59,323 nt of DNA from Sutterella wadsworthensis. Lineage in GTDB: Bacteria; Pseudomonadota; Gammaproteobacteria; Burkholderiales; Burkholderiaceae_F. The position numbers and the translations under genes are program-made. Below, piece by piece: positions 12,614-20,137 of this stretch; the first letter of the stretch is position 1, and the number at the start of each line of letters is the position of its first letter. The DNA is taken from the NCBI RefSeq assembly GCF_003315195.1, contig NZ_QNRV01000019.1:1-59323 (forward strand), read 5' to 3'. A model generated the notes under the pieces. It saw only the letters and a program-made list of their open reading frames with translations, did no database searches and had not been told where the DNA came from.

Positions 12614-12700
12614 GCACCGTGAAAGCGACGGTGCCGGGCGTGGAAACCCGACTGATCTATCGGCGCAAGTAAGCCGCCCAATTTGATGCGGCTTTTTTTT
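12614..12700 (+). ncRNA. GAAAGCG-loop hairpin plus attenuator in the rha-2 leader
   Basis: Hairpin GCACCGT-GAAAGCG-ACGGTGC (12614-12634) has the same loop as 6021-6041 on a different 7-bp stem. The attenuator AGCCGC/GCGGCT (12672-12677 with 12688-12693) has eight Ts. Confidence 0.65.
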
Positions 12701-12759
12701 GTTTGCCAGCACCCCAAAAATGGGGAGCTAGGGAATTTCAATAACTTGCGTAAAAGTCT

Positions 12760-12890
12760 CTTTATGGGAGAGGCTCGCGGGCACCTTCGGGTGGCCGACT
12801 CCGGTAGATCGGTATTTCCACCCCGCGAGACCTCACCCGCCACCGTGGAAAGCGGCGGTGAGGTTTTTAAACCTCTACCGGAGACAAGCT
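12760..12890 (+). ncRNA. Pseudoknot leader RNA of rha-2 with SD occlusion and terminator
   Basis: P1: 12774-12781 with 12822-12829 (CTCGCGGG/CCCGCGAG), extended by GAGG/CCTC and GGG/CCC. Tetraloop hairpin CACC-UUCG-GGTG (12782-12793). P2: TTTCCAC (12815-12821) with GTGGAAA (12845-12851). P3: CTCCGGTAGA (12799-12808) with TCTACCGGAG (12874-12883), which holds the SD. A terminator CCTCACCCGCC/GGCGGTGAGG followed by five Ts (12831-12867) reuses the 3' strand of P1, so the two folds exclude each other. Confidence 0.75.
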
Positions 12891-13742
12891 ATGCAAGCTG
12901 TTGCTACTCACTCAGCCGCTCCTGCGGTCACTATTTACAACGGCATTCCAACCGTTCTTTCAACTAACATTGCCGATGTTTTTGGCAAACGTCACGATCA
13001 TGTCCTTCGTGATATCGAGTCCATCTTGAAGACCACGCCAGAAGAACGGCTTAACAACTTCATTAAGATCAACATTGAAAAGCCGGCGAACCTTGGTAAT
13101 GGCGTCGTCAAGTATCGTGCATACGCCTTGACGAAGGAAGGATTCACGTTCCTTGCCATGGGCTTCACGGGCACGAAGGCTGCGCAATTCAAGTGGGCAT
13201 ACATTGACGAATTCAAGCGGATGGAAGAAGCGCTGCGAGCCCCGACAGACCAGTCAGCGCTGATCACGACTACAGAGCAGTACGAGATCCGCAAGGCCAT
13301 CAAATCGCGCGCTAAGAACAGCTCCGTTCACTACCAGACGGTCTACAACGCTCTTTACGATTACTTCAAGATCGCGAGCTACAAAGACCTGCGCCACGAT
13401 CAGATGAAAGCTGCACTCACGCTCATCGAAACCTGCACACTTAAACCGCAGCTTCCGGCGCCGACGCTTGCGGAAGGCTCAGTCATCTTGTCCGCTCAAG
13501 AGGCCGAAGCCCTGCTCACATTCATCTATTACGTGAGATTTCTCTTTGCTGACGTCTTTGGAAAGCTTGACGGCCTTTTGCGCATAGTTGATTCGCCTTT
13601 GGCCGGAAGCTTTTGGGACGCTTTCCATGAAGTTTCTTGGGGTCGCATCCTAGAAATTCTTGCCAAGCACGGGCACGACATCAACGATATGCCCTGCTAT
13701 CAGCACTGGTCTTCCTGCCAACCCAAGCGCAAAGCCGCGTAA
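12891..13742 (+). CDS. Rha family phage regulatory protein with ORF6C-like C-terminus (copy 2)
   Basis: 283 residues from ATG 12891. The Rha domain (STNIADVFGKRHDHVLRDIE, ALTKEGFTFLAMGFTGTKAA) is followed by an ORF6C-like region (VHYQTVYNALYDYFKIASYK) and ends in WSSCQPKRKAA. Same architecture and length as 6828-7703, with substantial sequence divergence. SD GGAG is buried in the pseudoknot leader. The two copies may respond to different signals or target different genes. Confidence 0.88.
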   Translation: MQAVATHSAAPAVTIYNGIPTVLSTNIADVFGKRHDHVLRDIESILKTTPEERLNNFIKINIEKPANLGNGVVKYRAYALTKEGFTFLAMGFTGTKAAQFKWAYIDEFKRMEEALRAPTDQSALITTTEQYEIRKAIKSRAKNSSVHYQTVYNALYDYFKIASYKDLRHDQMKAALTLIETCTLKPQLPAPTLAEGSVILSAQEAEALLTFIYYVRFLFADVFGKLDGLLRIVDSPLAGSFWDAFHEVSWGRILEILAKHGHDINDMPCYQHWSSCQPKRKAA

Positions 13743-13761
13743 TCACCTAATTTTCTTAACA

Positions 13762-13788
13762 GGCCTCGGAGAGATCCGGGGCCTTTTT
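13762..13788 (+). terminator. Terminator after rha-2
   Basis: GGCCTCGG/CCGGGGCC stem with T5. The surrounding sequence (13743-13822) is duplicated at 16759-16840. Confidence 0.8.
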
Positions 13789-13805
13789 CTATTGGAGCAT
13801 TCTTA

Positions 13806-13865
13806 ATGAATGAACTCATCACAAATTTTATGCCTTATACAACTAACCATTCATCAACACATTTT
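13806..13865 (+). pseudogene. 5' remnant of a third antirepressor gene
   Basis: GGAGCATTCTTAATGAATGA and the next few codons (MNELIT) match the start of the antirepressor gene at 16824 (GGAGCATTCTCAATGAATGA), after which similarity stops at the restriction cassette. The frame ends after about 20 codons. Confidence 0.6.
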
Positions 13866-15523
13866 TGAATGCGCTCTTTCCAGTCATTCTCATCTGATGC
13901 AATATCTCCTTGCTCTATTACAGAATCAAGAAATTTTCTCACATCAACAGGTTTAGGCTGCGTTGTATAATTATAAGAATTTTCAACCAAACGCATGAAT
14001 TGATCTAGATCTAGTGGAATAATTTTTGTTTTTCCACCATACAAAGCAATTGGAATATGATTCAGCCCGTAAAAATGTGCAAGGGTTGCAGAGTTTATCG
14101 TAGGCGCAATAAATAGACAATATGTTTCTTTACCACACCCTTTTTTCAAATATCCCAAATGACGCGCTACGGGTTCGCCCTCTGATTCATATTGTTTTTG
14201 CCCAGATTGCATGGTTACTTCAACAGATAACGCATAATCCCTGTAATCACATTCAATATCAGGCATATTACCTGCCGCCGTTGACAATGGTTGACCTATG
14301 TCATCAAAGTTAAAATTACCTTTAATTTCACCGCCATCAAGCATAGTCATAGCACGCCATGTGTTGTATTCCAACATCAACGGAGCATCATAATATCCAT
14401 CAGAAATTATCTCATTAAATGTATCAATAATTTCCGAATACAAGGCATAAGACTTGATTTTTATGACTTGTTCATTAATAACAGTCTTCTTGCGTTCAGC
14501 CACAATAGAATCGCGCAAATCTTTTAACTCATCTAATGTCATCCCTGATAACTGCCGTTGCGTATATTCGCTTATACGCATTAGATGGTCTGCCACATTA
14601 TTGCGATTATCAATATATAAAACAGGCTTAGAAGCGTTAAACAAATATTCTTTATATTTTTCTATATCATCAATATAGACTGGCTTTCTTTCCACACTTT
14701 TAAGTATAAAATCTACATCCTTTAGCTTATCCGGATAAAATGAAATCGAATGATTTTTATAAGACACAGAAACAAGACTTGTATAACGCAAATACCGAAA
14801 GCAAGCATCTGTATAATCCCGCGCATTATTCTTTTTGGTAGAAATAAATTTTTTTAAGCTTCCATCTACAGTTTCCCGTGTCTTTGTTTTGCCTGCATCA
14901 ATATCAGAGGCATACGTCTTCAACAATATCTCAGTCCATTTTTCATCAACAAATTTTTTATACCGCCCTTTATATGCTTCTTTTTCTACTCTAAATTTAA
15001 GAATAGCATTTTTTATGACTTCGTATTCTCTGTAGTCAGTCAACATTAAAGCAAATATTTTGAGTTCATCAAATGATAAGCTTTCCAAATCACGCACAAG
15101 GCGCATAATTTCCAAATATGGCTTAATAAAGAAAGTACCGCCAATTGCATCTGCTTCAACATGATATGGTGAAGGAAGCTGAAATTTCAATAACTGCCGT
15201 AAAAAAACCTCTTGCGGTCGTTTACTATATACAAATGCATTTCCCGCTTCGGTTAATTCGATATATGGTTTTAAATCAACAAATCCTAACGCTTTAGGGG
15301 ACCGAGTTATCCTGTCCCTCGCACTAAAGTCCTTATTTTTTAATGAACCTTTTCCTTCAAAAAATGAGGATTTAGTTAACAGTTCTGTAAACTCAATTTG
15401 TGACTGCTTATTCCATTCTCTACCACTAAAAGTTTCAGCCAAGAGCTGAATTTCAGGTATCATTTTAGAGGGTGTTCGGGGTGATGTTGTAAAAAACAGG
15501 GCCTTCTTTTTCAAATATGCCAT
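13835..15523 (-). CDS. AlwI-family type II restriction endonuclease
   Basis: 562 residues. The catalytic region PDIECDYRDYALSVEVTMQS (421-440) with EGEPVARHLG (448-457) is the AlwI-family signature: PD, then E-x-x, then the Q-Y-E...RHLG block. AlwI-type enzymes recognise GGATC and cut outside it. The N-terminal part should hold the recognition domain. The gene lies 15 bp after its methyltransferase on the same strand. Very AT-rich compared with the phage and host, so acquired separately from the prophage backbone. A gene remnant flanks it on each side. Confidence 0.9.
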   Translation of the reverse strand: MAYLKKKALFFTTSPRTPSKMIPEIQLLAETFSGREWNKQSQIEFTELLTKSSFFEGKGSLKNKDFSARDRITRSPKALGFVDLKPYIELTEAGNAFVYSKRPQEVFLRQLLKFQLPSPYHVEADAIGGTFFIKPYLEIMRLVRDLESLSFDELKIFALMLTDYREYEVIKNAILKFRVEKEAYKGRYKKFVDEKWTEILLKTYASDIDAGKTKTRETVDGSLKKFISTKKNNARDYTDACFRYLRYTSLVSVSYKNHSISFYPDKLKDVDFILKSVERKPVYIDDIEKYKEYLFNASKPVLYIDNRNNVADHLMRISEYTQRQLSGMTLDELKDLRDSIVAERKKTVINEQVIKIKSYALYSEIIDTFNEIISDGYYDAPLMLEYNTWRAMTMLDGGEIKGNFNFDDIGQPLSTAAGNMPDIECDYRDYALSVEVTMQSGQKQYESEGEPVARHLGYLKKGCGKETYCLFIAPTINSATLAHFYGLNHIPIALYGGKTKIIPLDLDQFMRLVENSYNYTTQPKPVDVRKFLDSVIEQGDIASDENDWKERIQKCVDEWLVV

Positions 15524-15538
15524 ATATACATCTCCCTT

Positions 15539-16387
15539 TTAATAGTTCTTTACGACAACGTGCATTTTATCGTTTTTGAAACGATTGCGTATATTCACTG
15601 CATAATTCTTGTAATATTCATCAAAAATATAACCACTATAGAGTTCTTCAGTTAATGGGGTCTTTCCAATAACCATTAACGCTCTGCACGATAAATTCCG
15701 AAAGTCTTCTGCTAATCGTCTATGTTCAGTTTCATCGAAACCGTTCATCATATCAATGTTGCCATAATCGTTAAAAATACAATCATACGGCGGGTCAAGA
15801 AAAATAAAATCGTCCTCACCAGCCATGTCAAAGATTTTTCGATAATCCATATTGAATAATTCTGCACGCTGCAACAACTCACTATGCTGAGCAGTCACAA
15901 GGTGCGTATTAAGATTAGGATACCTACCGAATGGAACATTGTATTCGCCGCTATTGTTGTATCTTATCATACCAGAATAGGCTGTTTTGTTAATAAAAAA
16001 ATACAAAACACCATCCAAAAATGAATCATCTGGGTGATTAAATAACTCGCGAATTTTATAATACAAGTCCTCGTTTGCATTCGGAACTCGTTCATCTGGT
16101 GACAAAGCTTTTAGTCGTTTATATTCTGCTTGATTGACTTCATATTGTCGCTGAAGTTCATCAAGTTGTATGCGCATAGCAGGGTAATCGTCCCTCAATT
16201 GCTGATAAAACATCATTAAACGCCCATTTAAGTCATTTATTATTGCATTATCAGGCTCAAGATAAAAAAATACTGCGCCACCACCAAAAAAAGGTTCTAT
16301 ATAACGATTAAAATTATCAGGTATATATTGAAGAAAGCGGAGTATCTCCCTAGATTTTCCTCCACGATATTTCAAAACCGGATTCAT
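15539..16387 (-). CDS. Dam-type adenine-N6 DNA methyltransferase of the R-M pair
   Basis: 282 residues, class D12 (Dam-like). Opening VLKYRGGKS, motif I FFGGGAVF (33-40) and motif IV DPPY (198-201) are all present. If its target is GATC inside GGATC, one palindromic methylase would protect both strands of the asymmetric AlwI site, which explains why only one methyltransferase gene is found. First gene of the pair, so protection is made before cutting. As AT-rich as the nuclease gene. Confidence 0.9.
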   Translation of the reverse strand: MNPVLKYRGGKSREILRFLQYIPDNFNRYIEPFFGGGAVFFYLEPDNAIINDLNGRLMMFYQQLRDDYPAMRIQLDELQRQYEVNQAEYKRLKALSPDERVPNANEDLYYKIRELFNHPDDSFLDGVLYFFINKTAYSGMIRYNNSGEYNVPFGRYPNLNTHLVTAQHSELLQRAELFNMDYRKIFDMAGEDDFIFLDPPYDCIFNDYGNIDMMNGFDETEHRRLAEDFRNLSCRALMVIGKTPLTEELYSGYIFDEYYKNYAVNIRNRFKNDKMHVVVKNY

Positions 16388-16417
16388 TATTGCACCCCAT
16401 TTCTATTCTTTGCCTTT

Positions 16418-16438
16418 TGGCATACTGTAATTATGCCA
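16418..16438 (-). promoter_or_regulatory. Inverted repeat upstream of the methyltransferase gene
   Basis: TGGCATA-N7-TATGCCA, perfect 7-bp arms, 31 bp before the start codon. No controller (C) protein gene is present, so this may be an autoregulatory or host-factor site. Confidence 0.45.
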
Positions 16439-16719
16439 TATTATTTGAATAAATTCAATTCCTTTTCATCAATTTTATCTATTTTTATGATGCCATTTAC
16501 AAAAGTAAGTTCCACTCAACCAACCTGAAATATGGGAATTAAGGAATATCTACGCAAAATAGGATATATTATCCAAAGTCTCTAACAAGAGCATTTACCG
16601 AATTGATCTTGTAACGCCATTGCACAGAGTTAAATTTAACTCGATAACAGCCTATTTTGCCCATTTTTGAACACATTTTCGTTCCCAAGGCACCATTAGC
16701 CCATCACTCTGTTGCTTCA

Positions 16720-16758
16720 ACACAGGCTTCACACCAGCTCAAGCACCTAACCGCGTAA
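16720..16758 (+). pseudogene. 3' remnant of a Rha-like gene
   Basis: The frame ending at TAA 16756-16758 encodes ASHQLKHLTA, matching the C-terminus of the first Rha protein (ASHQPKRLTA). Upstream of it is R-M cassette or unrelated AT-rich sequence. Between the methyltransferase start and this point (16388-16720) I see no other gene. Confidence 0.55.
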
Positions 16759-16778
16759 TCATCCACTTTTCTTAACAG

Positions 16779-16806
16779 GCCTCGACGCTCACGCGTCGGG
16801 GCTTTT
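16779..16806 (+). terminator. Terminator before the antirepressor gene
   Basis: GCCTCGACG pairs with CGTCGGGGC (16779-16802), followed by four Ts. It separates the remnant gene from the next one. Confidence 0.75.
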
Positions 16807-16823
16807 CTTTTGGAGCATTCTCA

Positions 16824-17621
16824 ATGAATGAACTGATCAAACTTTCGTCAGCCCGCATCAACGACGAAACGGTGCAGACCTGCAGTGCTAGAGACCTTCA
16901 CCGGTTTCTCGGAATCGGCAAGGACTTTTCGACATGGGTAAAAGCTCAGATTGAACGCGCTGCATTTGCTGAAAATGTGGACTATGTAAAAATTTCAGGA
17001 AAATCACTATCCCCCAAAAGGGGGAATTCAGGGAAAACACCTACTGAGTACTTTTTTACGATCTCGGCATCAAAAGAAATTTCGATGATGAGCAATACAC
17101 CGAGGGGCAAGGAGGCACGTCTTTACTTCATCGAATGCGAACGAGTTGCAAAGGAAGCAACTGCAAAACTCCGTGCACAACCTGCCGCATTTGCATTGCC
17201 AGACTTCACAAATCCTGCTTGCGCAGCCCGCGCATGGGCGGAGCAATATGAGCAACGCTTGGCTCTTGAAGCTCAGGTCAAGAGTGATACGCCTAAAGTT
17301 GAATTTGCCGAGGCTGTCACCGCGTCAGACGCAGAGCATACGATCACCGAAGCCGCCAAAGTGCTCAGCATCCGCCCCAGAAAATTCTTCGACTGGCTCC
17401 GTATGGGAGGATTTATTTACAAACAAGGCACACAAGCTATGCAAATTTCAATCAATAAGGGCTTGATGGTGACTCGCTTCCATACGTTCAAGCACACCGA
17501 TGGGGAACTCGACAAAAAAGCACATGCACGAATAACAGGCAAGGGACTGTATTTCTTCTATCAACGCCTACGCCATGAAGGCTTGATCGACCGTAACCCC
17601 AATCTGGAACTGACTGCGTAA
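16824..17621 (+). CDS. Phage antirepressor (AntA/AntB N-terminus + KilAC C-terminus)
   Basis: 265 residues. The N-terminal AntA/AntB domain (CSARDLHRFLGIGKDFSTWV, then YFFTISASKEISMMSNTPRG) is joined by a helical linker to an ANT/KilAC domain (TITEAAKVLSIRPRKFFDWLR, QISINKGLMVTRF). Such proteins antagonise CI-like repressors or act as DNA-binding regulators. GGAG eleven bases before the ATG. Homologous starts survive at 13806, so this gene was once one of a tandem series. Ends 45 bp before alpA. Confidence 0.88.
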   Translation: MNELIKLSSARINDETVQTCSARDLHRFLGIGKDFSTWVKAQIERAAFAENVDYVKISGKSLSPKRGNSGKTPTEYFFTISASKEISMMSNTPRGKEARLYFIECERVAKEATAKLRAQPAAFALPDFTNPACAARAWAEQYEQRLALEAQVKSDTPKVEFAEAVTASDAEHTITEAAKVLSIRPRKFFDWLRMGGFIYKQGTQAMQISINKGLMVTRFHTFKHTDGELDKKAHARITGKGLYFFYQRLRHEGLIDRNPNLELTA

Positions 17622-17666
17622 TTCATTTTGAATCAGCAACATCGATCCACTTTAAGGTAGTCAACC

Positions 17667-17891
17667 ATGACACAAACAGAACACCAACAACTGAAGGATT
17701 ATGAATTTCTGCGCCCCGCCGAAGCCGCCTTGTACATGCGAATCGGCCGCACAACATTGTGGCGTTGGGCAAAAGAGAGGAAGTCTTTTCCTAAACCGAT
17801 AAAGATGGGGTCAACAGTTACGGTCTTTCGCCGATCGGAGCTAGACGCCTATCTGAAATCGCTTGAAGGAGAGAGATTGGCTGCAAGTTGA
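17667..17891 (+). CDS. AlpA-family regulator / excisionase
   Basis: 74 residues, AAGG nine bases upstream. The HTH is FLRPAEAALYMRIGRTTLWRW followed by KRKSFPKPIKMGS-like and FRRSELDAYL, the AlpA/phage Xis pattern. Located end-to-end with the convergent integrase gene, as expected for a protein that controls excision or int expression. Confidence 0.85.
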   Translation: MTQTEHQQLKDYEFLRPAEAALYMRIGRTTLWRWAKERKSFPKPIKMGSTVTVFRRSELDAYLKSLEGERLAAS

Positions 17892-17896
17892 TGCAT

Positions 17897-17924
17897 AGAG
17901 GAGTCGAAGGACTCCTCTTTTTTT
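17897..17924 (+). terminator. Terminator between alpA and the integrase gene
   Basis: AGAGGAGTC-GAAG-GACTCCTCT (17897-17918) followed by a T run. A perfect 9-bp stem. Confidence 0.9.
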
Positions 17925-17931
17925 ATGTCCG

Positions 17932-19251
17932 TCAATCTATTTTCTGAAAGCAAAACCGTCCCCAGGCAGCCATGACAGCTCGACGCTCTGCTTCAAGAGT
18001 AGCCCGATTGTATGCCCCACCGTAGTCGTCTTTTAGCTTGTGCGCCATACACAGCTCTACCGCCTCTTCATCAAGTAGCCGACGATTTTCACCGCTTTTC
18101 GACCATGTTTTAAAGCTCGCACGAGCAGTTCCATGTTGAGTTGCTGTGATCGGCCGACCTGCCTTTTCAGATAAAACGGGATCAACCCATCCCTTGCCAC
18201 CATTATTCACACTGCGTTGATGTAGTCTGCTGAACACCTGCCCCATTGCCGCATCAGAAAGAGCTTTTTTCAATCGGGGCGAAGGGAAAATCAACTCGGA
18301 GTCACGAGGCAACGCCGTCAATATTGACAATGCTTCGTCAGAAAGATACACAGTGTGATCACCTCTCCCCTTAGTTTTGAAATTTGAATTTGGAATCCGG
18401 AGCGTACGGGCTTCAAAATCGACATCTGTCCACTTTGCCAGACGGACCATCTTTGATCGAAGTACGGTCAGAATAGAAAACGCAGTCATGCGATAGCTCA
18501 CGTCTGAAAAAGTCATGAGCTCAGCCATAAAATCAGGCACCTCGTGAAAATCTAGTGCGGGCAAGTTCTGGTGCCGTTTTCGGTTTGCCTTAAAAGGCTC
18601 AAGAAGTACCCCGAGTACACCTGTTAGATCAGCCGGATTCTCTTGAGAACAATATCCCTTCGCCTTAGCCCACTGGAATAATTTGAAAACTGCAGACTTA
18701 CAGTTTTCCCCAGTATCAGTCGTCGTCTGCCATAACGGTTTAAGTAGGCCAAATACGTCCTTCGGCAATAACGCCGAAATTGGAATGTCTCCAATGACTG
18801 GATTGATATGGTTCGCAAAGTATGCCCGCATTACGGACTCTCCCCGAACATTATTGATCCAGTAGTCACCTTCAGCTCGCTCGCGAATCCACTCTTCAGC
18901 ACAAGCCGCAACGGTATGGCAAAGACGATCACGTTCTTGTCGCTCTGCCTCCTGTTGGAGTTTTTGTTGTTCAATCTGCTTGCGACGCCCCTCTACAGGG
19001 TCAATCCCGTTCCGAAGCATTTCTGCAAATGCAGCCGCACTTTCTCGAGCTTGTTTGAGCGAAATCGCATTTACCGCACCAAGGCTAATCATCGTCCGCT
19101 TCTTATTCATTTGAAAGCGATAAACGAAGTAACGCGCACCCTCTGGCTTGACCAGAAGCATTAGCCCAGCAACACCCCCTAAAGTCGTCAGCCCAATCTT
19201 GGAGATGGCGGCAACCTCTTTGGAGGTCAGTGGTTTGATGATCTTTGGCAT
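17932..19251 (-). CDS. P4-type tyrosine integrase
   Basis: 439 residues. N-terminal DUF4102-like arm-binding domain (MISLGAVNAISLKQARESA), middle core-binding domain (about 120-215), C-terminal catalytic domain. Visible catalytic residues are Arg265 (LTVLRSKMVRLAKW), a Lys at 292-294, His373 and Arg377 (QHGTARASF), His404 (MAHKL) and nucleophile Tyr414 (GAYNRA). It reads away from tRNA-Ala 175 bp upstream of its start, so integration at this tRNA is likely. Promoter region carries a tandem repeat at 19270-19294. Confidence 0.93.
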   Translation of the reverse strand: MPKIIKPLTSKEVAAISKIGLTTLGGVAGLMLLVKPEGARYFVYRFQMNKKRTMISLGAVNAISLKQARESAAAFAEMLRNGIDPVEGRRKQIEQQKLQQEAERQERDRLCHTVAACAEEWIRERAEGDYWINNVRGESVMRAYFANHINPVIGDIPISALLPKDVFGLLKPLWQTTTDTGENCKSAVFKLFQWAKAKGYCSQENPADLTGVLGVLLEPFKANRKRHQNLPALDFHEVPDFMAELMTFSDVSYRMTAFSILTVLRSKMVRLAKWTDVDFEARTLRIPNSNFKTKGRGDHTVYLSDEALSILTALPRDSELIFPSPRLKKALSDAAMGQVFSRLHQRSVNNGGKGWVDPVLSEKAGRPITATQHGTARASFKTWSKSGENRRLLDEEAVELCMAHKLKDDYGGAYNRATLEAERRAVMAAWGRFCFQKID

Positions 19252-19269
19252 AGGGAACCCCGGCGGTTG

Positions 19270-19294
19270 GTTATACCATCCGTTATACCATCCG
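19270..19294. promoter_or_regulatory. Tandem 12-bp repeat upstream of the integrase gene
   Basis: GTTATACCATCC occurs at 19270 and 19283, 13 bp apart. Probable integrase arm-type or autoregulatory sites. The att core is not identifiable, because the other end of the element is outside the window. Confidence 0.5.
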
Positions 19295-19386
19295 GCGGCG
19301 AATGTTCCAAAATTGAATGAAACACCTAGAAACCGCGCGACACGCCCTATATGTGCCGAAGTCCTTGTTCAATAAGCAAAAATGGA

Positions 19387-19421
19387 AAGGGTCGGAACGT
19401 CTTGAAACGTCCCGACCCTTA
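19387..19421 (-). terminator. Terminator of tRNA-Ala
   Basis: AAGGGTCGG/CCGACCCTT stem with an inner ACGT/ACGT; the minus-strand transcript then reaches T-rich sequence. Confidence 0.7.
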
Positions 19422-19426
19422 TCATG

Positions 19427-19502
19427 TGGTGGAGAGGAGGAGGATCGAACTCCCGACCTCTGCATTGCGAACGCAGCGCTCTCCCAGCTGAGCTACCCCC
19501 CC
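19427..19502 (-). tRNA. tRNA-Ala (anticodon CGC)
   Basis: 76 nt including encoded CCA. Acceptor of seven Gs pairs with CCTCTCC (two G-U). D arm GCTC, anticodon loop TTCGCAA, T loop TTCGATC. Sits next to the integrase gene and is the likely attachment target. Confidence 0.93.
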
Positions 19503-19675
19503 GCCAGAGGAGAGAAATTATGCCTCTCACCCAAATACTTGGCAAGAGAGTCCACCCAATCATCCCGCATATGCGGGATAGCACAACTCAGATCGGTTCT
19601 TTGAGCATTTAGCAAAGAATAGTTCCGTCTTCCCCCATCACAGATTCGGCAGTTGCATGCGCCATAATGTTGCAC

Positions 19676-20104
19676 ATGCAGAAGATTGATTTTCACTTCA
19701 ATGTCCCCAATCGCCTACGGTATGCGTGTCTTGTTGCGCGTACTGTCTATAAGCGTGGACTCACACTCGCAATGTGGTCGTCGGAGACGAAAAAACTCAC
19801 AGAGCTCGACGAGCTGCTGTGGCGGTTTGACGATCTCGCATTTCTTCCGCATGTTTTCGCTGATGATCGTCACGCGGCTGAAACGCCCATTCTTCTTTCA
19901 ACCCAACTGCCTCAGCTCACCGGCGACGTACTTGTGCTGCTTGACGACGCACTGCCCACTGATTGGCAGAAAGAATTTAGTCGTTTTTCACGCATCATTG
20001 ATGTTGTGAGCACTGAACCCACCGAACTCAAACTTTCGCGCGATCGTTGGCGTGCCTATAAAGCGGCGGGGGTGGAACTCGCTGCCTATGACCGCCGCAA
20101 ATAA
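19676..20104 (+). CDS. holC: DNA polymerase III chi subunit
   Basis: 142 residues from the ATG at 19676 (an in-frame ATG lies 9 bp upstream). QKIDFHFNVPNRLRYACLVA and the central STQLPQLTGDVLVLLDD match HolC. Chi links the clamp loader (through psi) to SSB at the fork. The order holC-hypothetical-valS is typical of betaproteobacteria. First chromosomal protein gene to the right of the prophage. Confidence 0.88.
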   Translation: MQKIDFHFNVPNRLRYACLVARTVYKRGLTLAMWSSETKKLTELDELLWRFDDLAFLPHVFADDRHAAETPILLSTQLPQLTGDVLVLLDDALPTDWQKEFSRFSRIIDVVSTEPTELKLSRDRWRAYKAAGVELAAYDRRK

Positions 20105-20137
20105 TCCGCTGCCGCCCCATTTTGAAGGACATCATTC

